Shown piece by piece: positions 18,105 to 26,900 of a stretch of DNA of 64,000 nucleotides. This DNA is from Actinomycetota bacterium (GTDB lineage: Bacteria; Actinomycetota; Actinomycetes; Propionibacteriales; Propionibacteriaceae): positions 113,442 through 177,441 of the forward strand of contig JAIUOS010000005.1 of NCBI GenBank assembly GCA_020161755.1. The letters run 5' to 3'. The first letter of the stretch is position 1; every line of letters begins with the position of its first letter. The notes beneath the pieces are model-generated. The model was not told the DNA's origin, ran no database searches, and saw nothing but the letters and a program-made list of their open reading frames with translations. The position numbers and the translations under genes were made by a program.

Positions 18105-19261
18105 GAGAAGTCGACGTTGCTGAAGAGGGAGTCCTGGAAGGAGCCGGTGCGGTACTCCCACCGTCCGGTGGCCACACCGACTCCTGCGGTGGTCCACTGG
18201 TCGCTCATCAGCGCTTCGCAGTGGCCGCTCCTGCTGTTGATCCACTGGTCGACCACGTCGGACGCCTCGTAGCTCTCGGGGGAGAGCGCGAGGATCTCGC
18301 CCCAGCCACTGGTCATTCCGGCGAGCGCGAAGCGGGTGCCGACCGAGCGGGTCAGGTAGGTCTGGTGGCTGATGCCCTTGTAGACCGACTGCCGGGCCGC
18401 CAGGTCCCGGCTGTGGGAAAGCGCCAGGTCGGCCAGCGTCCCGTCGGACGTGAGCGGCTCGACCGGTGGCATCTTCTGGCCGTCGCAGGTCTGCGCCTCG
18501 GCCCGTCGCGCGTTGATCTCGTCGAGGACCGCCTGCTCGAACGGCTCGAGGTCCCGCGGCATCGCGGCGTAGGTGAAGGTCGTGGTGAGCGTGTTCGACC
18601 CGGTGTAGACCTTGACCAGGCTCGGTCCGCCAAGGGACGCCGGCGTCGTCACGACCACGGTTTGGTCGTCCGCGCTGACCACGGTGCCGGGCAGTTCGGG
18701 CAGGACGCCGCTGCCGTCCGCGGTGTCGGACGCCGCGACCTGCGGCGTGAACGTCACCTGGGTGGTGCCGGCCAGGCCGGAGCCGGTGAGGGTCAGTTCG
18801 GTCCCGCCGGACAGCGCCCCGGTGGTGGGGTAGTGGCTGGTCAGGCTCGCGGCCGCCCCGACCACCACCCGGTCGACGATCACCTGGACGCCGGTGCTGT
18901 AGCCGGCCTTGCGGCTGCCCTGCTTCGGCTTGTAGATGCGGTAGTAGCGGTCGGCGTCGCTGCTGGTACCGACCGTGACCCGGTAGCCGCCGGCCCGCGT
19001 GGTGTGGATCTTCTTGACGGTCTTCCACTTCGTCGACCCGACCATGCGGCGCTGGAGGTACACGTAGCGGCTGGACGGCCGCGGCGACACCGTGCCCGTG
19101 AAGGTCACCGTGCCGCCGGCGGCGACCGTGGTGGCGGAGGCGTCCACACTCACCCTGAAGCTCGCGGCCTGCGCCGGAGCGGCCGTGAGCACGAGCAGGC
19201 CGGCGATCAGCCCGAAGGCCGTCACCAGCGCCGCGGTGCTGCGCAGCAGTGTCGAGTGCAT
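18101..19261 (-). CDS. Secreted CAP/SCP-domain protein with Ig-like and IPT/TIG domains
   Basis: Exported protein of 386 aa. A signal peptide (LVTAFGLIAGLLVLTAAPAQ, then AASF) is followed by a beta-sandwich domain (about 33-125: SATTVAAGGTVTFTGTVSPR), an IPT/TIG-like domain (about 135-240: YPTTGALSGGTELTLTGSGL) and a C-terminal CAP domain (about 250-386) with LALSHSRDLAARQ, GWGEILA and WINSRSGHCEALMS. Bacterial CAP proteins are extracellular; roles proposed include wall, lipid or protein interactions, so function is open. Confidence 0.88.
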   Translation of the reverse strand: MHSTLLRSTAALVTAFGLIAGLLVLTAAPAQAASFRVSVDASATTVAAGGTVTFTGTVSPRPSSRYVYLQRRMVGSTKWKTVKKIHTTRAGGYRVTVGTSSDADRYYRIYKPKQGSRKAGYSTGVQVIVDRVVVGAAASLTSHYPTTGALSGGTELTLTGSGLAGTTQVTFTPQVAASDTADGSGVLPELPGTVVSADDQTVVVTTPASLGGPSLVKVYTGSNTLTTTFTYAAMPRDLEPFEQAVLDEINARRAEAQTCDGQKMPPVEPLTSDGTLADLALSHSRDLAARQSVYKGISHQTYLTRSVGTRFALAGMTSGWGEILALSPESYEASDVVDQWINSRSGHCEALMSDQWTTAGVGVATGRWEYRTGSFQDSLFSNVDFS

Positions 19262-19428
19262 TGTGTGTAGGACCCCTCCCGGATGCCCTGCGAGCCTTTC
19301 ACCGCAGGGTGACTAGGCGTAAGGCCCCTTCCGGGTGACGCCCGGACGGGGGGATCCCGGTATCAGGGGCCGGGTTCCGCGCCTCGACCGGGGTAGTTGG
19401 CAGCGGGCCACCGAGGGGGAGGGGCATC

Positions 19429-19731
19429 GTGGACGTACTCGACAGCGTTTTGGTCGGCATCCGGTCGGGCCGGACCTGCACCCTGCCGCTGCTCGACGGC
19501 GCGGACGTCACGATCAGCGGCCCCGCCGCCGACCAGGTCAGGGCCGAACTCCACTCGCAGGCTCCCGCGCGGCTCCTGCTCACGCCGTGCGTGGACGCCG
19601 GCGGCGCCGACGCGACCTTCGAGGTGCGGCTGCACCACGTGGGTGGCGACGAGGTGCTGCGCTTCTTCATCGTGGCCGACGATGCGGCCGTCCGACCGGG
19701 CGGGTGGTCGTCCGGGAACGCCGTGGCCTGA
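19429..19731 (+). CDS. Small unknown protein (100 aa)
   Basis: Unrecognised 100-residue acidic protein starting MDVLDSVLVGIRSGRTCTLP. It uses a GTG start with GAGGGG about 4-9 nt upstream. It has no signal peptide and no TM segment; three Cys are too scattered to define a site. It is transcribed away from the CAP gene and converges with the HIT gene, with a 19-bp gap. Codon positions are GC-rich as in neighbours, supporting a real gene. Confidence 0.6.
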   Translation: MDVLDSVLVGIRSGRTCTLPLLDGADVTISGPAADQVRAELHSQAPARLLLTPCVDAGGADATFEVRLHHVGGDEVLRFFIVADDAAVRPGGWSSGNAVA

Positions 19732-19750
19732 CCAGCCGCCAGCCTCGTCG

Positions 19751-20170
19751 CTACCCGGACGCGGCGAGCGCGGCCCGCAGGCGTGCGGCGTACTCGGCCT
19801 CCTCGCCGTCGGCGTAGCGGGTGCGCGGCCAGAAGAAGCCGCGCAGCCCGTCGCCGCGGTGGCGCGGCACCACGTGGACGTGCAGGTGCGGCACCGACTG
19901 GCTGACCACATTGTTCATGGCCACGAACGTGCCGTCGGCGGCGACGGCCGGGCCCATGGCGGACGCGATGCGCTGCGCCACCGTGAACAGCGGCTCCATC
20001 AGCGGGCCGGGCAGGTCGAGCAGGGTCTCGACGTGCCGGGTCGGGCAGACCAGCACGTGGCCCTTGAACACCGGCCGGTGGTCGAGGAACGCGACCACCG
20101 CCTCGTCGCGCCAGACCTCGGTGGTGGCGAGCTCGCCGGCGACGATCTGGCAGAAGATGTCGGTGGCCAT
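19751..20170 (-). CDS. HIT-family protein
   Basis: Histidine-triad nucleotide-binding protein of 139 aa. N-terminal DIFCQIVAGELATTEVWRDE, central VFKGHVLVCPTRHVETLLDL and the triad PHLHVHVVPRHRGDG, followed by the WPRTRY tail. The family hydrolyses nucleotide conjugates such as AMP-lysine or Ap4A. The ATG at 20170 has CAGAAT 6 nt before it, so the mRNA may be leaderless. Confidence 0.93.
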   Translation of the reverse strand: MATDIFCQIVAGELATTEVWRDEAVVAFLDHRPVFKGHVLVCPTRHVETLLDLPGPLMEPLFTVAQRIASAMGPAVAADGTFVAMNNVVSQSVPHLHVHVVPRHRGDGLRGFFWPRTRYADGEEAEYAARLRAALAASG

Positions 20171-20213
20171 GCCGCGATTCTGCCACCGCCCACCGACGAT
20201 GCCCCGGAAAGCG

Positions 20214-20245
20214 GAAGGCCCCCGCACCGAGGTGCGAGGGCCTTC
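20214..20245 (-). terminator. Terminator after the cold-shock gene
   Basis: GAAGGCCCCCGCACC-GA-GGTGCGAGGGCCTTC: 15-bp arms with one mismatch, a 2-nt loop and CGCTTTCC on the minus-strand side. It lies 15 bp after the cold-shock stop and ahead of the HIT gene. Confidence 0.85.
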
Positions 20246-20259
20246 GTCTGCGTCTGGGA

Positions 20260-20463
20260 TCAGAGCGGGGTGATGTTCGAGGCCTGGGGACCCTTCGGGC
20301 CCTGGGTGATCTCGAACTGCACCTTCTGGTTCTCGTCCAGCGTGCGGAACCCCGAGCTCGAGATCGCGCTGTAGTGGGCGAAGACATCGGGGCCGCCGCC
20401 GTCGGGGGCGATGAAACCAAAGCCCTTCTCGGCGTTGAACCACTTAACGGTGCCAGTGGCCAT
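20260..20463 (-). CDS. cspA: Cold-shock protein
   Basis: Single cold-shock domain, 67 aa, standard CspA length. RNP1 [11 protein letters not shown] and RNP2-like VFAHYSAI are present; starts [14 protein letters not shown] and ends [10 protein letters not shown]. Binds single-stranded nucleic acid as an RNA chaperone. The ATG at 20463 has AAGGAG 8 nt upstream. The 181 bp upstream (20464-20644) is rich in short C and G runs and probably holds promoter and 5' UTR, but I see no clear hexamers. Confidence 0.97.
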   Translation of the reverse strand: MATGTVKWFNAEKGFGFIAPDGGGPDVFAHYSAISSSGFRTLDENQKVQFEITQGPKGPQASNITPL

Positions 20464-20644
20464 GCAGGAACTCCTTCTTGTGCGTGCAGCCCCGACTTCC
20501 GGAGCCGCCTTGTTGTCCCGCACCCCCCCGAAGGAGCTTCACCCCGCTTCCCGGCCGGGAAGCTGAGCCGGTACAGCGACTACGCGAGAAACCATAGCGG
20601 CTGGTCCCCCGTCTGGGGAACAGGCAGTGAGCGCGAGCCTGCGC

Positions 20645-21604
20645 TCAGTTCTGCGGGACGGCGGGCGCCGCGGGCGCTGTGGCGACGCGGACGGTGAGCG
20701 CGCCGGGCCGCACCCGGGCCCGCATCCGGCTGCGGGTGCCGACCGCATCGCCGTCCAGCTGGGCCTCGACAGGCTCGCGCGTGGCGACCTGCACCTCCTC
20801 GGAGTCGAGGTGGACGAACGCCGGGTGGCCGCGCCGGCGTCCGGACACCACGTTCAGGCCGATCGCGAGCCAGCCCGAGATCGACCGCGGCGAGGCCAGC
20901 ACGGTGTCGAGCCGCCCGTCGGTCAGCTCGGCCTCCGGGATCAGCCGCAACCCGGCGGTGAGCTCCCCGCAGTTCGCGACGAGCACGGTGCGGGCGTGCT
21001 GGCTGACGGCCCGCTGGCGGTCGGCGGCGACCCGTACGGCGAACCCGATCCGGAACAGTGCGGCCGCGCCGGACACCGCGTACGCCAGCCAGCCCACCCG
21101 CCGCTTCAGCTGGGCGTCCACCCCGGCCATCATCTGGGCGTCGAAGCCCATCCCGGCCATCACCAGGAAGATCGTCGGCTCCTCGTCGTCCCAGACGACC
21201 TCGCCCACGTCGATGTCGAGGTCGGAGCCTTCGAGGGCGACGACGAGCGCCGCCTCCAGGGTGTCCATCGGCAGCTTCAGGTTGCGGGCCAGCAGGTTGC
21301 CGGTCCCCCCGGGCAGCAGGCCCATCGGGACCCGCCCGGCCGGGTCGCGGTCCACCAGGGCGCTGGCCACGTTGCGCACCGTCCCGTCGCCGCCGAGCGA
21401 GCAGACCAGCTCGGCGCCGTCCTCGACCGCCTGGCTCGCCTGGCCCTCCCCGGGGTCGTCGAGGGTGGTCTCGTACCAGGTCGGTTCGGTCCAGCCGTTG
21501 GCCGCGCACAGCTGCGCGACGTCCGCCTTCACGGCGGCGAGGCTCGCGAACTTCGACGGGTTCGCCACCACCGCCCAGCGCTGCGGAGACGTGGGGTGGG
21601 CCAT
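20645..21604 (-). CDS. Diacylglycerol kinase-family lipid kinase
   Basis: Lipid kinase of 319 aa with the DAGK catalytic domain: VVANPSKF at the N-terminus, the nucleotide loop CSLGGDGTVRNVASAL, GLLPGGTGNLLARNL and the C-terminal YegS-type beta domain ending in EAQLDGDAVG. Likely phosphorylates diacylglycerol or a related lipid at the membrane. TAGAGT lies exactly 6 nt before the ATG, pointing to a leaderless transcript, mirrored by the divergent gene at 21668. Confidence 0.9.
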   Translation of the reverse strand: MAHPTSPQRWAVVANPSKFASLAAVKADVAQLCAANGWTEPTWYETTLDDPGEGQASQAVEDGAELVCSLGGDGTVRNVASALVDRDPAGRVPMGLLPGGTGNLLARNLKLPMDTLEAALVVALEGSDLDIDVGEVVWDDEEPTIFLVMAGMGFDAQMMAGVDAQLKRRVGWLAYAVSGAAALFRIGFAVRVAADRQRAVSQHARTVLVANCGELTAGLRLIPEAELTDGRLDTVLASPRSISGWLAIGLNVVSGRRRGHPAFVHLDSEEVQVATREPVEAQLDGDAVGTRSRMRARVRPGALTVRVATAPAAPAVPQN

Positions 21605-21667
21605 GCGCGCACTCTACGAGATGTCTGCGGGGCTCCGGAACGCCCGGTCCTGCCCTAGTGTCGGGTC

Positions 21668-22276
21668 ATGAAGACCAATACGGCGTTGCAGGTGATCTTC
21701 GCGTTCTTCCTGGGGCTCGTCGTGGTGGCGTTCGTCGGCATCGGCGTCAACACCTTCTACCCCGAGCCCACCTACACCGGTGGCGACTACCCCGCCGGCC
21801 TCTACTCCGACTGGCGCCTGGTGACCGGGATCATCCTCCTGGTCTGCGCGACGGTGCTGCTGGTGATCTCGCTGGTGCTGCCCGAGGACCAGGGCGTGCT
21901 GTCGAACGGGCTCCTGCTGGGCGGGGTGTTCACCATGGTCTACGCGGTCGGTGTGACCGTGAGCAGCGACCGCAGCGTGGTGCGCTTCGTCGTGGTGGCG
22001 TTCGCCCTCGCCGTCACGATCGGGATCGGCTACCTGAAGTTCGTCGGCAACCGCCGACGCCGGGCGGTGGCCGGAGGGGGAGCGACGGGCGGTGCCACGC
22101 CCGCCGACCCGGGTGGTCCGGCGCCCGAATGGGCAGCGCCCGCGGATACGGCGGCCGTCCCTGCCCACGACGCCGAGGCGTCCGTTGGCGCCGCGGCCGG
22201 GCAGCCCGAACTCGCCGCCCGGCTGGCTGCGGTCGAGCGCAAGCTGGATGCCCTGTCCCGCGCGCTCCAGGGCTGA
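21668..22276 (+). CDS. Membrane protein with four predicted TM helices
   Basis: Unrecognised 202-aa protein. Four hydrophobic helices are visible: VIFAFFLGLVVVAFVGIGV, LVTGIILLVCATVLLVISLV, LSNGLLLGGVFTMVYAVGV and FVVVAFALAVTIGIGYL. A Gly/Pro/Ala-rich cytoplasmic tail and a short C-terminal helix (ELAARLAAVERKLDALSRAL, coiled-coil-like) follow. TAGTGT is 6 nt before the ATG (leaderless). Function unknown; adjacent to the repeat protein on the same strand, 21 bp away. Confidence 0.75.
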   Translation: MKTNTALQVIFAFFLGLVVVAFVGIGVNTFYPEPTYTGGDYPAGLYSDWRLVTGIILLVCATVLLVISLVLPEDQGVLSNGLLLGGVFTMVYAVGVTVSSDRSVVRFVVVAFALAVTIGIGYLKFVGNRRRRAVAGGGATGGATPADPGGPAPEWAAPADTAAVPAHDAEASVGAAAGQPELAARLAAVERKLDALSRALQG

Positions 22277-22297
22277 CCGACTGGTTATGCTCGGCAC

Positions 22298-23296
22298 ATG
22301 AGTCAGCAGCCGTGGCCGCCCCAGGTGGGACAGATCGCGAACGGCCACCAGTGGAACGGCACCCAGTGGGTTCCGCTCCCGCAGCAGGCCGCCCCCCAGG
22401 TGGGGCAGGTCGCGAACGGGCACCGGTGGGACGGGCGCCAGTGGGTGCCGGTGGCGGCGCAGGCCGCACCCCAGATCGGTCAGGTCGCGAACGGGCACCG
22501 GTGGGACGGGCGCCAGTGGGTGCCGCTCCCGCAGCACACCGCCCCGCAGCAGGCGTCCCCGCAGGTCGGTCAGGTCGCGAACGGTCACCGGTGGGACGGC
22601 ACGCAGTGGGTTCCGCTGCCGCAGCAGGCCGCCCCGCAGGTGGCCGCCCCGCAGCAGGCGTCCCCGCAGGTCGGTCAGGTCGCGAACGGGCACCAGTGGA
22701 ACGGCACGCAATGGGTTCCGCTGCCGCAGCAGGCCGCCCCGCAGGTGGCCGCGCCGCAGCAGGCCGCCCCCCAGATCGGACAGGTCGCGAACGGTCACCG
22801 GTGGGACGGGCGCCAGTGGGTGCCGCTCCAGCAGCCCGCGCCGCAGGTCGGACAGGTCACCAACGGTCACCGGTGGGACGGGCGCCAGTGGGTGCCCATC
22901 GCCGGGGCGTCCGCCGTCCCGGCTCACCCGGTGCTGGTCGAACTGCACAAGTTCGCGGAGGCGTGGGTGTTCGACTGGACGCAGCAGGGCGACACCATCG
23001 TCCTCTCCCGGGTGATCGCGGAGCAGAAGGAGTTCATGGCGGCGGGACGCCTCGAGTACGTGGCGCACGTCCGGGTGGACGACCCCTCGTGGGAGGTGCG
23101 GTTCGTCGACGCGCTGAGGGAGACCGGCGTGCCCGGCACCCCGGAGGCCGCGTCCGCCACGACCGAGACGATCGAGGAGCAGGCGGCGCGGTTCGGCGTG
23201 AGGTACACCGTCGACTTCCGCTTCGACATGGTGCGGACGCAGGTGCGCAGCATCGCCGAGGGTGCGCACTACACCTTCCGTTACGGACCCTGGTGA
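22298..23296 (+). CDS. Repeat protein with seven GQVANGHxWxGxQWVP units
   Basis: Protein of 332 aa. Residues 1-208 hold seven copies of a unit around GQVANGHRWDGRQWVPL, separated by Gln/Pro/Ala linkers of 6-18 residues. Each W-x-G-x-QW motif resembles the short Trp repeats in actinobacterial DUF2510-type proteins. Residues 210-332 form a folded C-terminal domain (LVELHKFAEAWVFDWTQQGD) unrelated to the repeats. No signal peptide. TATGCT is 6 nt before the ATG (leaderless). Probably a binding scaffold; function unknown. Confidence 0.8.
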   Translation: MSQQPWPPQVGQIANGHQWNGTQWVPLPQQAAPQVGQVANGHRWDGRQWVPVAAQAAPQIGQVANGHRWDGRQWVPLPQHTAPQQASPQVGQVANGHRWDGTQWVPLPQQAAPQVAAPQQASPQVGQVANGHQWNGTQWVPLPQQAAPQVAAPQQAAPQIGQVANGHRWDGRQWVPLQQPAPQVGQVTNGHRWDGRQWVPIAGASAVPAHPVLVELHKFAEAWVFDWTQQGDTIVLSRVIAEQKEFMAAGRLEYVAHVRVDDPSWEVRFVDALRETGVPGTPEAASATTETIEEQAARFGVRYTVDFRFDMVRTQVRSIAEGAHYTFRYGPW

Positions 23297-23314
23297 CGGC
23301 TGCGCCGGCGACGC

Positions 23315-24166
23315 TCAGGGCGTGATCGTCGCGGTCAGGTAGGGGTTCGCGCCGTCCCTGGTCGTCACCGCGGCCCGCCAGCCGTCGCCGTCCGGCTGCC
23401 ACCAGGCGCCGACGGTGCTCGGCAACAGGATCGGTTTGGCGAACGACACGTCCACCGTGAAGGCTCCGGGGAGACGCGCGTCGAGAGCGGCGAGGAGCCG
23501 GGCGTGCGTCCACATCCCGTGGATGATCGGACGCGCGAACCCGAACGCCCGCGCCGCCAGCACGCTGGTGTGGATCGGGTTCGGGTCGCCCGATACCCGC
23601 CGGTAGTCGCGTCCCAGGCCGGCCGGCAGTCGCCAGGTAGCGATGGGTGGCACCACCTCGAACGGCGGACGCGGCTCCGCCGCCACCTCGCCGGGTGTGT
23701 TGGCCCCGGGTGCGAGATAGGTGCTGGTGCCGTCCCAGACGAGGTCGTCGCCCGCGCGTACCTCGCCGACCAGGTCGAGCAGCGCACCCCGACGGTGCGG
23801 GCGCAGTCCGCCCGCGCGCACCGAGAGGTCGAGCACCTCGGTGGCGTCCACCGGGCGGTGCAGCCGCATGCGGTTGGTGACGTGCACCAACCCGGGGAGC
23901 CGGATCGTCGACTCCTGGGCGCTCAGCAGGTGGAGGTGCAGCCCGAACGTGAGCACGTGCAGCCAGGTCGCCGGCACCCGGTCGCGCAACGGGAAGCCGC
24001 AGACCCGGTCGTAGTCGGCGAGGCGGGGCAGCGGTTGGGCGAGCCCGGTGACCACGACCGTCCGGGCCGGCAGGCGCGCCTCGGCGCGGGGCTGGGGCAG
24101 CAGCGCCTTCGCGAACAGCGGCCCGAGCCGCGGCAGCGCGTCCAGCCGTTCGACGTCGCGGTCCAT
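23315..24166 (-). CDS. MaoC-like (3R)-hydroxyacyl dehydratase
   Basis: Hot-dog fold hydratase/dehydratase of 283 aa with an N-terminal half of degenerate type and a C-terminal MaoC domain: DYRRVSGDPNPIHTSVLAAR carries the catalytic Asp and His, followed by RPIIHGMWTHARL. Similar in layout to mycobacterial HtdX. Its start overlaps the FabG stop, so it is third in a thiolase-FabG-hydratase operon for acyl-CoA metabolism. Confidence 0.9.
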   Translation of the reverse strand: MDRDVERLDALPRLGPLFAKALLPQPRAEARLPARTVVVTGLAQPLPRLADYDRVCGFPLRDRVPATWLHVLTFGLHLHLLSAQESTIRLPGLVHVTNRMRLHRPVDATEVLDLSVRAGGLRPHRRGALLDLVGEVRAGDDLVWDGTSTYLAPGANTPGEVAAEPRPPFEVVPPIATWRLPAGLGRDYRRVSGDPNPIHTSVLAARAFGFARPIIHGMWTHARLLAALDARLPGAFTVDVSFAKPILLPSTVGAWWQPDGDGWRAAVTTRDGANPYLTATITP

Positions 24167-25584
24167 CAGGCGCCCACCAGGTTCTGTCCGCAGACCCGGA
24201 CCACCTGGCCGGTGACGCCGCCGCTGGCCGGGTCGAGGAGGTAGCCGATGGTCTCGGCCACGTCCACCGGCTGACCGCCCTGGGCGAGGCTGTTCGCGCG
24301 CCGGAACACCTCGCGCTGCACGAACGGGATACGCGCGGTCATCTCGGTCTCGATGAAGCCGGGCGCCACCGCGTTGACGGTGATGCCGCGTCCGGCCAGC
24401 TCGGTCGCCTCGGCCCGGACGAGCCCGATCACGCCGGCTTTCGACGCCGCGTAGTTCGCCTGGCCCTTGTTGCCGGCGATGCCCGAGGTGGACGCGATGC
24501 CGACGATGCGTCCGCCGTCCGCGAGGCCACCGGGCCGGCCGTCGAGGAGCACGGGGTTGATGCGCAGCTCGGCGGCGAGGTTCACCGCGAGCACCTGCGC
24601 CCACCGGTCGGCATCGGTGTTGACCAGGAGCTTGTCGCGGGTGATGCCGGCGTTGTGCACGATGCCGTGGATGCGGGCGTCCGCGCCGTACCGGGACGCC
24701 ACGTGCGCGGCGATCCTCTCGCCGGCGTCGGGCGCGGTCACGTCCAGCTGGAGGGCGGTGCCGCGCAGGTCGTTGGCGAGCGCCGCCAGTGCCTCGCCGG
24801 CCGCCGGCATGTCCACGCAGGCCACGCGGGCGCCGTCCCTCGCGGCGACGGTCGCGATCTGCGCGCCGATTCCGCGGGCCGCCCCGGTGACCACCACGAT
24901 CCGCCCGGCCAGGGGTGCGGCCGTTTCGCCACCGAATTGTCCCCTCGCGCCCGGAATTCCGGTGGCGAGGGGACCTTTCGGTGGCGAAGTCTCGGGGGCC
25001 GCGTCGCGGAGCGTCGGGCCGACCGTCCAGGCCTGGCCGTCGACGAACGCGGAGCGGCCCTCGAGCAGGAACAGCAGGGTCGACGCGAGGTCGGACGGGG
25101 CGGTGCGCGGCGCGACCAACACCAGGTTGGCGGTGGCGCCCCGGCGAAGTTCCTTTCCGACCGTGCGCATGATGCCGTCGAGTGCCTGCCTGACGGCCTG
25201 GGCCTCGACGCCGTCCACCTCGGCCTCGGCGACCAGGATCACCCGGCCGGAGCCGTTCAGCGCCTTCATCGCCGGACGTAGCACTGCCCGCACCCGCTCG
25301 AGCTCGTCGATGCGGCGCAGCCCCCGGGCGTCGACCACCAGCGCGCCGATCCGCTGCGGGTAGGTGGCCTCGGAGCCGTCGTCGCTCACGGCGCCCACGG
25401 TGGTCACTCCCAGGTAGCGCAGGGTCTCGGCGACGAGCTCGGAGCCCGCGAGACTGGCGAGCGCCACCGGCCCGTCGGGAGCGGTGCGTCCGCGGCGCAG
25501 CACCGGCGGTTCGGCGAGGCCGAGGCCACCGGCGACCGCCTTGCCCGGAGCGGAGTAGAAGACGCGTTCGAGCAGCCCGGCCAT
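24166..25584 (-). CDS. fabG: 3-oxoacyl-ACP/CoA reductase, long FabG4 type
   Basis: Reductase of 472 aa. Residues 1-215 are a degenerate Rossmann domain with no Gly-rich loop, as in mycobacterial FabG4. Residues about 238-472 are an active SDR: VVVTGAARGIGAQIA, NAGITRDKLLVN, Ser in IASTSGIAGN and YAASKAGVIGL with catalytic Tyr and Lys. A 64-bp imperfect palindrome (24925-24988) codes about 21 residues joining the domains. Probably NADH-dependent on CoA esters. The ATG at 25584 overlaps the thiolase stop. Confidence 0.92.
   Translation of the reverse strand: MAGLLERVFYSAPGKAVAGGLGLAEPPVLRRGRTAPDGPVALASLAGSELVAETLRYLGVTTVGAVSDDGSEATYPQRIGALVVDARGLRRIDELERVRAVLRPAMKALNGSGRVILVAEAEVDGVEAQAVRQALDGIMRTVGKELRRGATANLVLVAPRTAPSDLASTLLFLLEGRSAFVDGQAWTVGPTLRDAAPETSPPKGPLATGIPGARGQFGGETAAPLAGRIVVVTGAARGIGAQIATVAARDGARVACVDMPAAGEALAALANDLRGTALQLDVTAPDAGERIAAHVASRYGADARIHGIVHNAGITRDKLLVNTDADRWAQVLAVNLAAELRINPVLLDGRPGGLADGGRIVGIASTSGIAGNKGQANYAASKAGVIGLVRAEATELAGRGITVNAVAPGFIETEMTARIPFVQREVFRRANSLAQGGQPVDVAETIGYLLDPASGGVTGQVVRVCGQNLVGA
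24925..24988. repeat. 64-bp palindrome inside fabG
   Basis: Arms pair around a central GGAATTCC with four mismatches per 32 bp; outer arms TTCGCCACCGAA / TTCGGTGGCGAA. Translated in frame as the inter-domain linker of the reductase, suggesting a palindromic repeat that landed in a tolerant site. Confidence 0.75.
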
Positions 25585-26852
25585 CACACCGCCTCGAGGA
25601 TCGCCACCACGCCCTGGCCGCCCGCCGCGCACACCGACACCAGGCCGCGGGCGCCGGCGCCGCGTTCGTGCAGCAGCTTGGCCAGCGTGGCCACGATGCG
25701 TCCGCCGGTGGCGGCGAACGGGTGCCCGGTCGCCAGCGAGGAGCCGGTCACGTTCAGCCGGTCACGGTCGATGCTGCCGAGCGCGCCGTCGCGTCCGAGC
25801 CGCTCCCGGCACCAGGCGTCCGACTCCCACGCGGCCATCGTCGCCAGCACGGTGGACGCGAACGCCTCGTGCAGCTCGTAGAGCGCGAAGTCGCCCAGCC
25901 CCATGCCCTGGCGGGCGAGCAGCCGGGCCACCGCGTGGGCGGGGGCGAGCAGCAGGTCGTCGCCGCTGGTGTGGTCGACGGCCGCGACCTGGGCGTCCAC
26001 CACCCGCGCCAGCACCGGCAGGCCCTGCTCCTGCGCCCAGGCCTGTTCGGCCAGCAGCACGACGGCGGCGCCGTCGGTGAGGGCGGTCGAGTTGCCGGCC
26101 GTCATGGTGTCGCCGAAAACCGGCTTCAGCGCGGCCAGCTTCTCCACCGACGTGTCGGGGCGTAGTACGTTGTCCTTCGTCAGGCCGAGGTAGGGCGTGA
26201 CGAGGTCATCGAAGAACCCCGCCGACCACGCGGCGGCCAGGTTGCGGTGCGACGCGGCGGCGAGTTCGTCCTGCGCCTCGCGGGTGATGCCCCAGGTGGC
26301 CGTCGTGCGCGCCTGGTGCTGGCCCATCGACAGCCCCGTCCGCGGCTCCACCACCTGGGGCGCCACCGGAGCCAGGTCGCTCGGCCGCAGCGACGCGAAC
26401 GCCTTCAGCCGGTCGGGCAGCGTCCGCGCCCGGTTCGCGGCGAGCAAGGCCCGCCGGAAGCCCTCGCTGACCGCGATCGGCGCGTCCGAGGCCGAGTCGA
26501 CGCCACCGCCGACACCCACGTCGGCCTGGCCGAGCGCGATCTTGTTGGCGATGTAGATCACCGCCTCCAGGCCGGTGCCACAGGCCTGTTGCAGGTCGAC
26601 CGCTGGCGTGGTCGGCGCCAGGGCGGAGGACAGCACCGCCTCGCGGGTGAGGTTGAAGTCGCGCGCGTGCTTGAGGACCGCGCCCGCCGCCACCTCGTCG
26701 AGTTGCCGGCCGGCCAGCCCGAACCGGGCGGCGAGGCCGTCGAGGGCGGCGGTCAGCATGTCCTGGTTGCTCGCGGACGCGTAGGCGCCGCCGGTCTTGG
26801 CGAACGGCGTCCGGTTGCCGCCGACGACCACCGGGGTACGGGGAAGCTGCAT
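25584..26852 (-). CDS. fadA: Acetyl-CoA C-acyltransferase (thiolase)
   Basis: Thiolase of 422 aa. Nucleophile Cys in LQQACGTGLEA (about residue 90), ATGHPFAATGGR with catalytic His, and the C-terminal Cys in SVCAAGGQG. FadI-like length. Cleaves 3-ketoacyl-CoA in beta-oxidation or works in reverse. First gene of the minus-strand operon with fabG and the hydratase; divergent from the TetR regulator, whose operator at 26901-26913 lies between them. Confidence 0.94.
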   Translation of the reverse strand: MQLPRTPVVVGGNRTPFAKTGGAYASASNQDMLTAALDGLAARFGLAGRQLDEVAAGAVLKHARDFNLTREAVLSSALAPTTPAVDLQQACGTGLEAVIYIANKIALGQADVGVGGGVDSASDAPIAVSEGFRRALLAANRARTLPDRLKAFASLRPSDLAPVAPQVVEPRTGLSMGQHQARTTATWGITREAQDELAAASHRNLAAAWSAGFFDDLVTPYLGLTKDNVLRPDTSVEKLAALKPVFGDTMTAGNSTALTDGAAVVLLAEQAWAQEQGLPVLARVVDAQVAAVDHTSGDDLLLAPAHAVARLLARQGMGLGDFALYELHEAFASTVLATMAAWESDAWCRERLGRDGALGSIDRDRLNVTGSSLATGHPFAATGGRIVATLAKLLHERGAGARGLVSVCAAGGQGVVAILEAV

Positions 26853-26900
26853 CGGTCCTCCTCAGGGATTTACGCGATACCGACGGTAGCAGATACGAAA

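Noticed and set aside
22298..22920. Regularly spaced near-identical repeats resembling a CRISPR array
   Set aside because: Repeats and spacers are in one reading frame and code a Trp-repeat protein; unit lengths vary and no cas genes are near.
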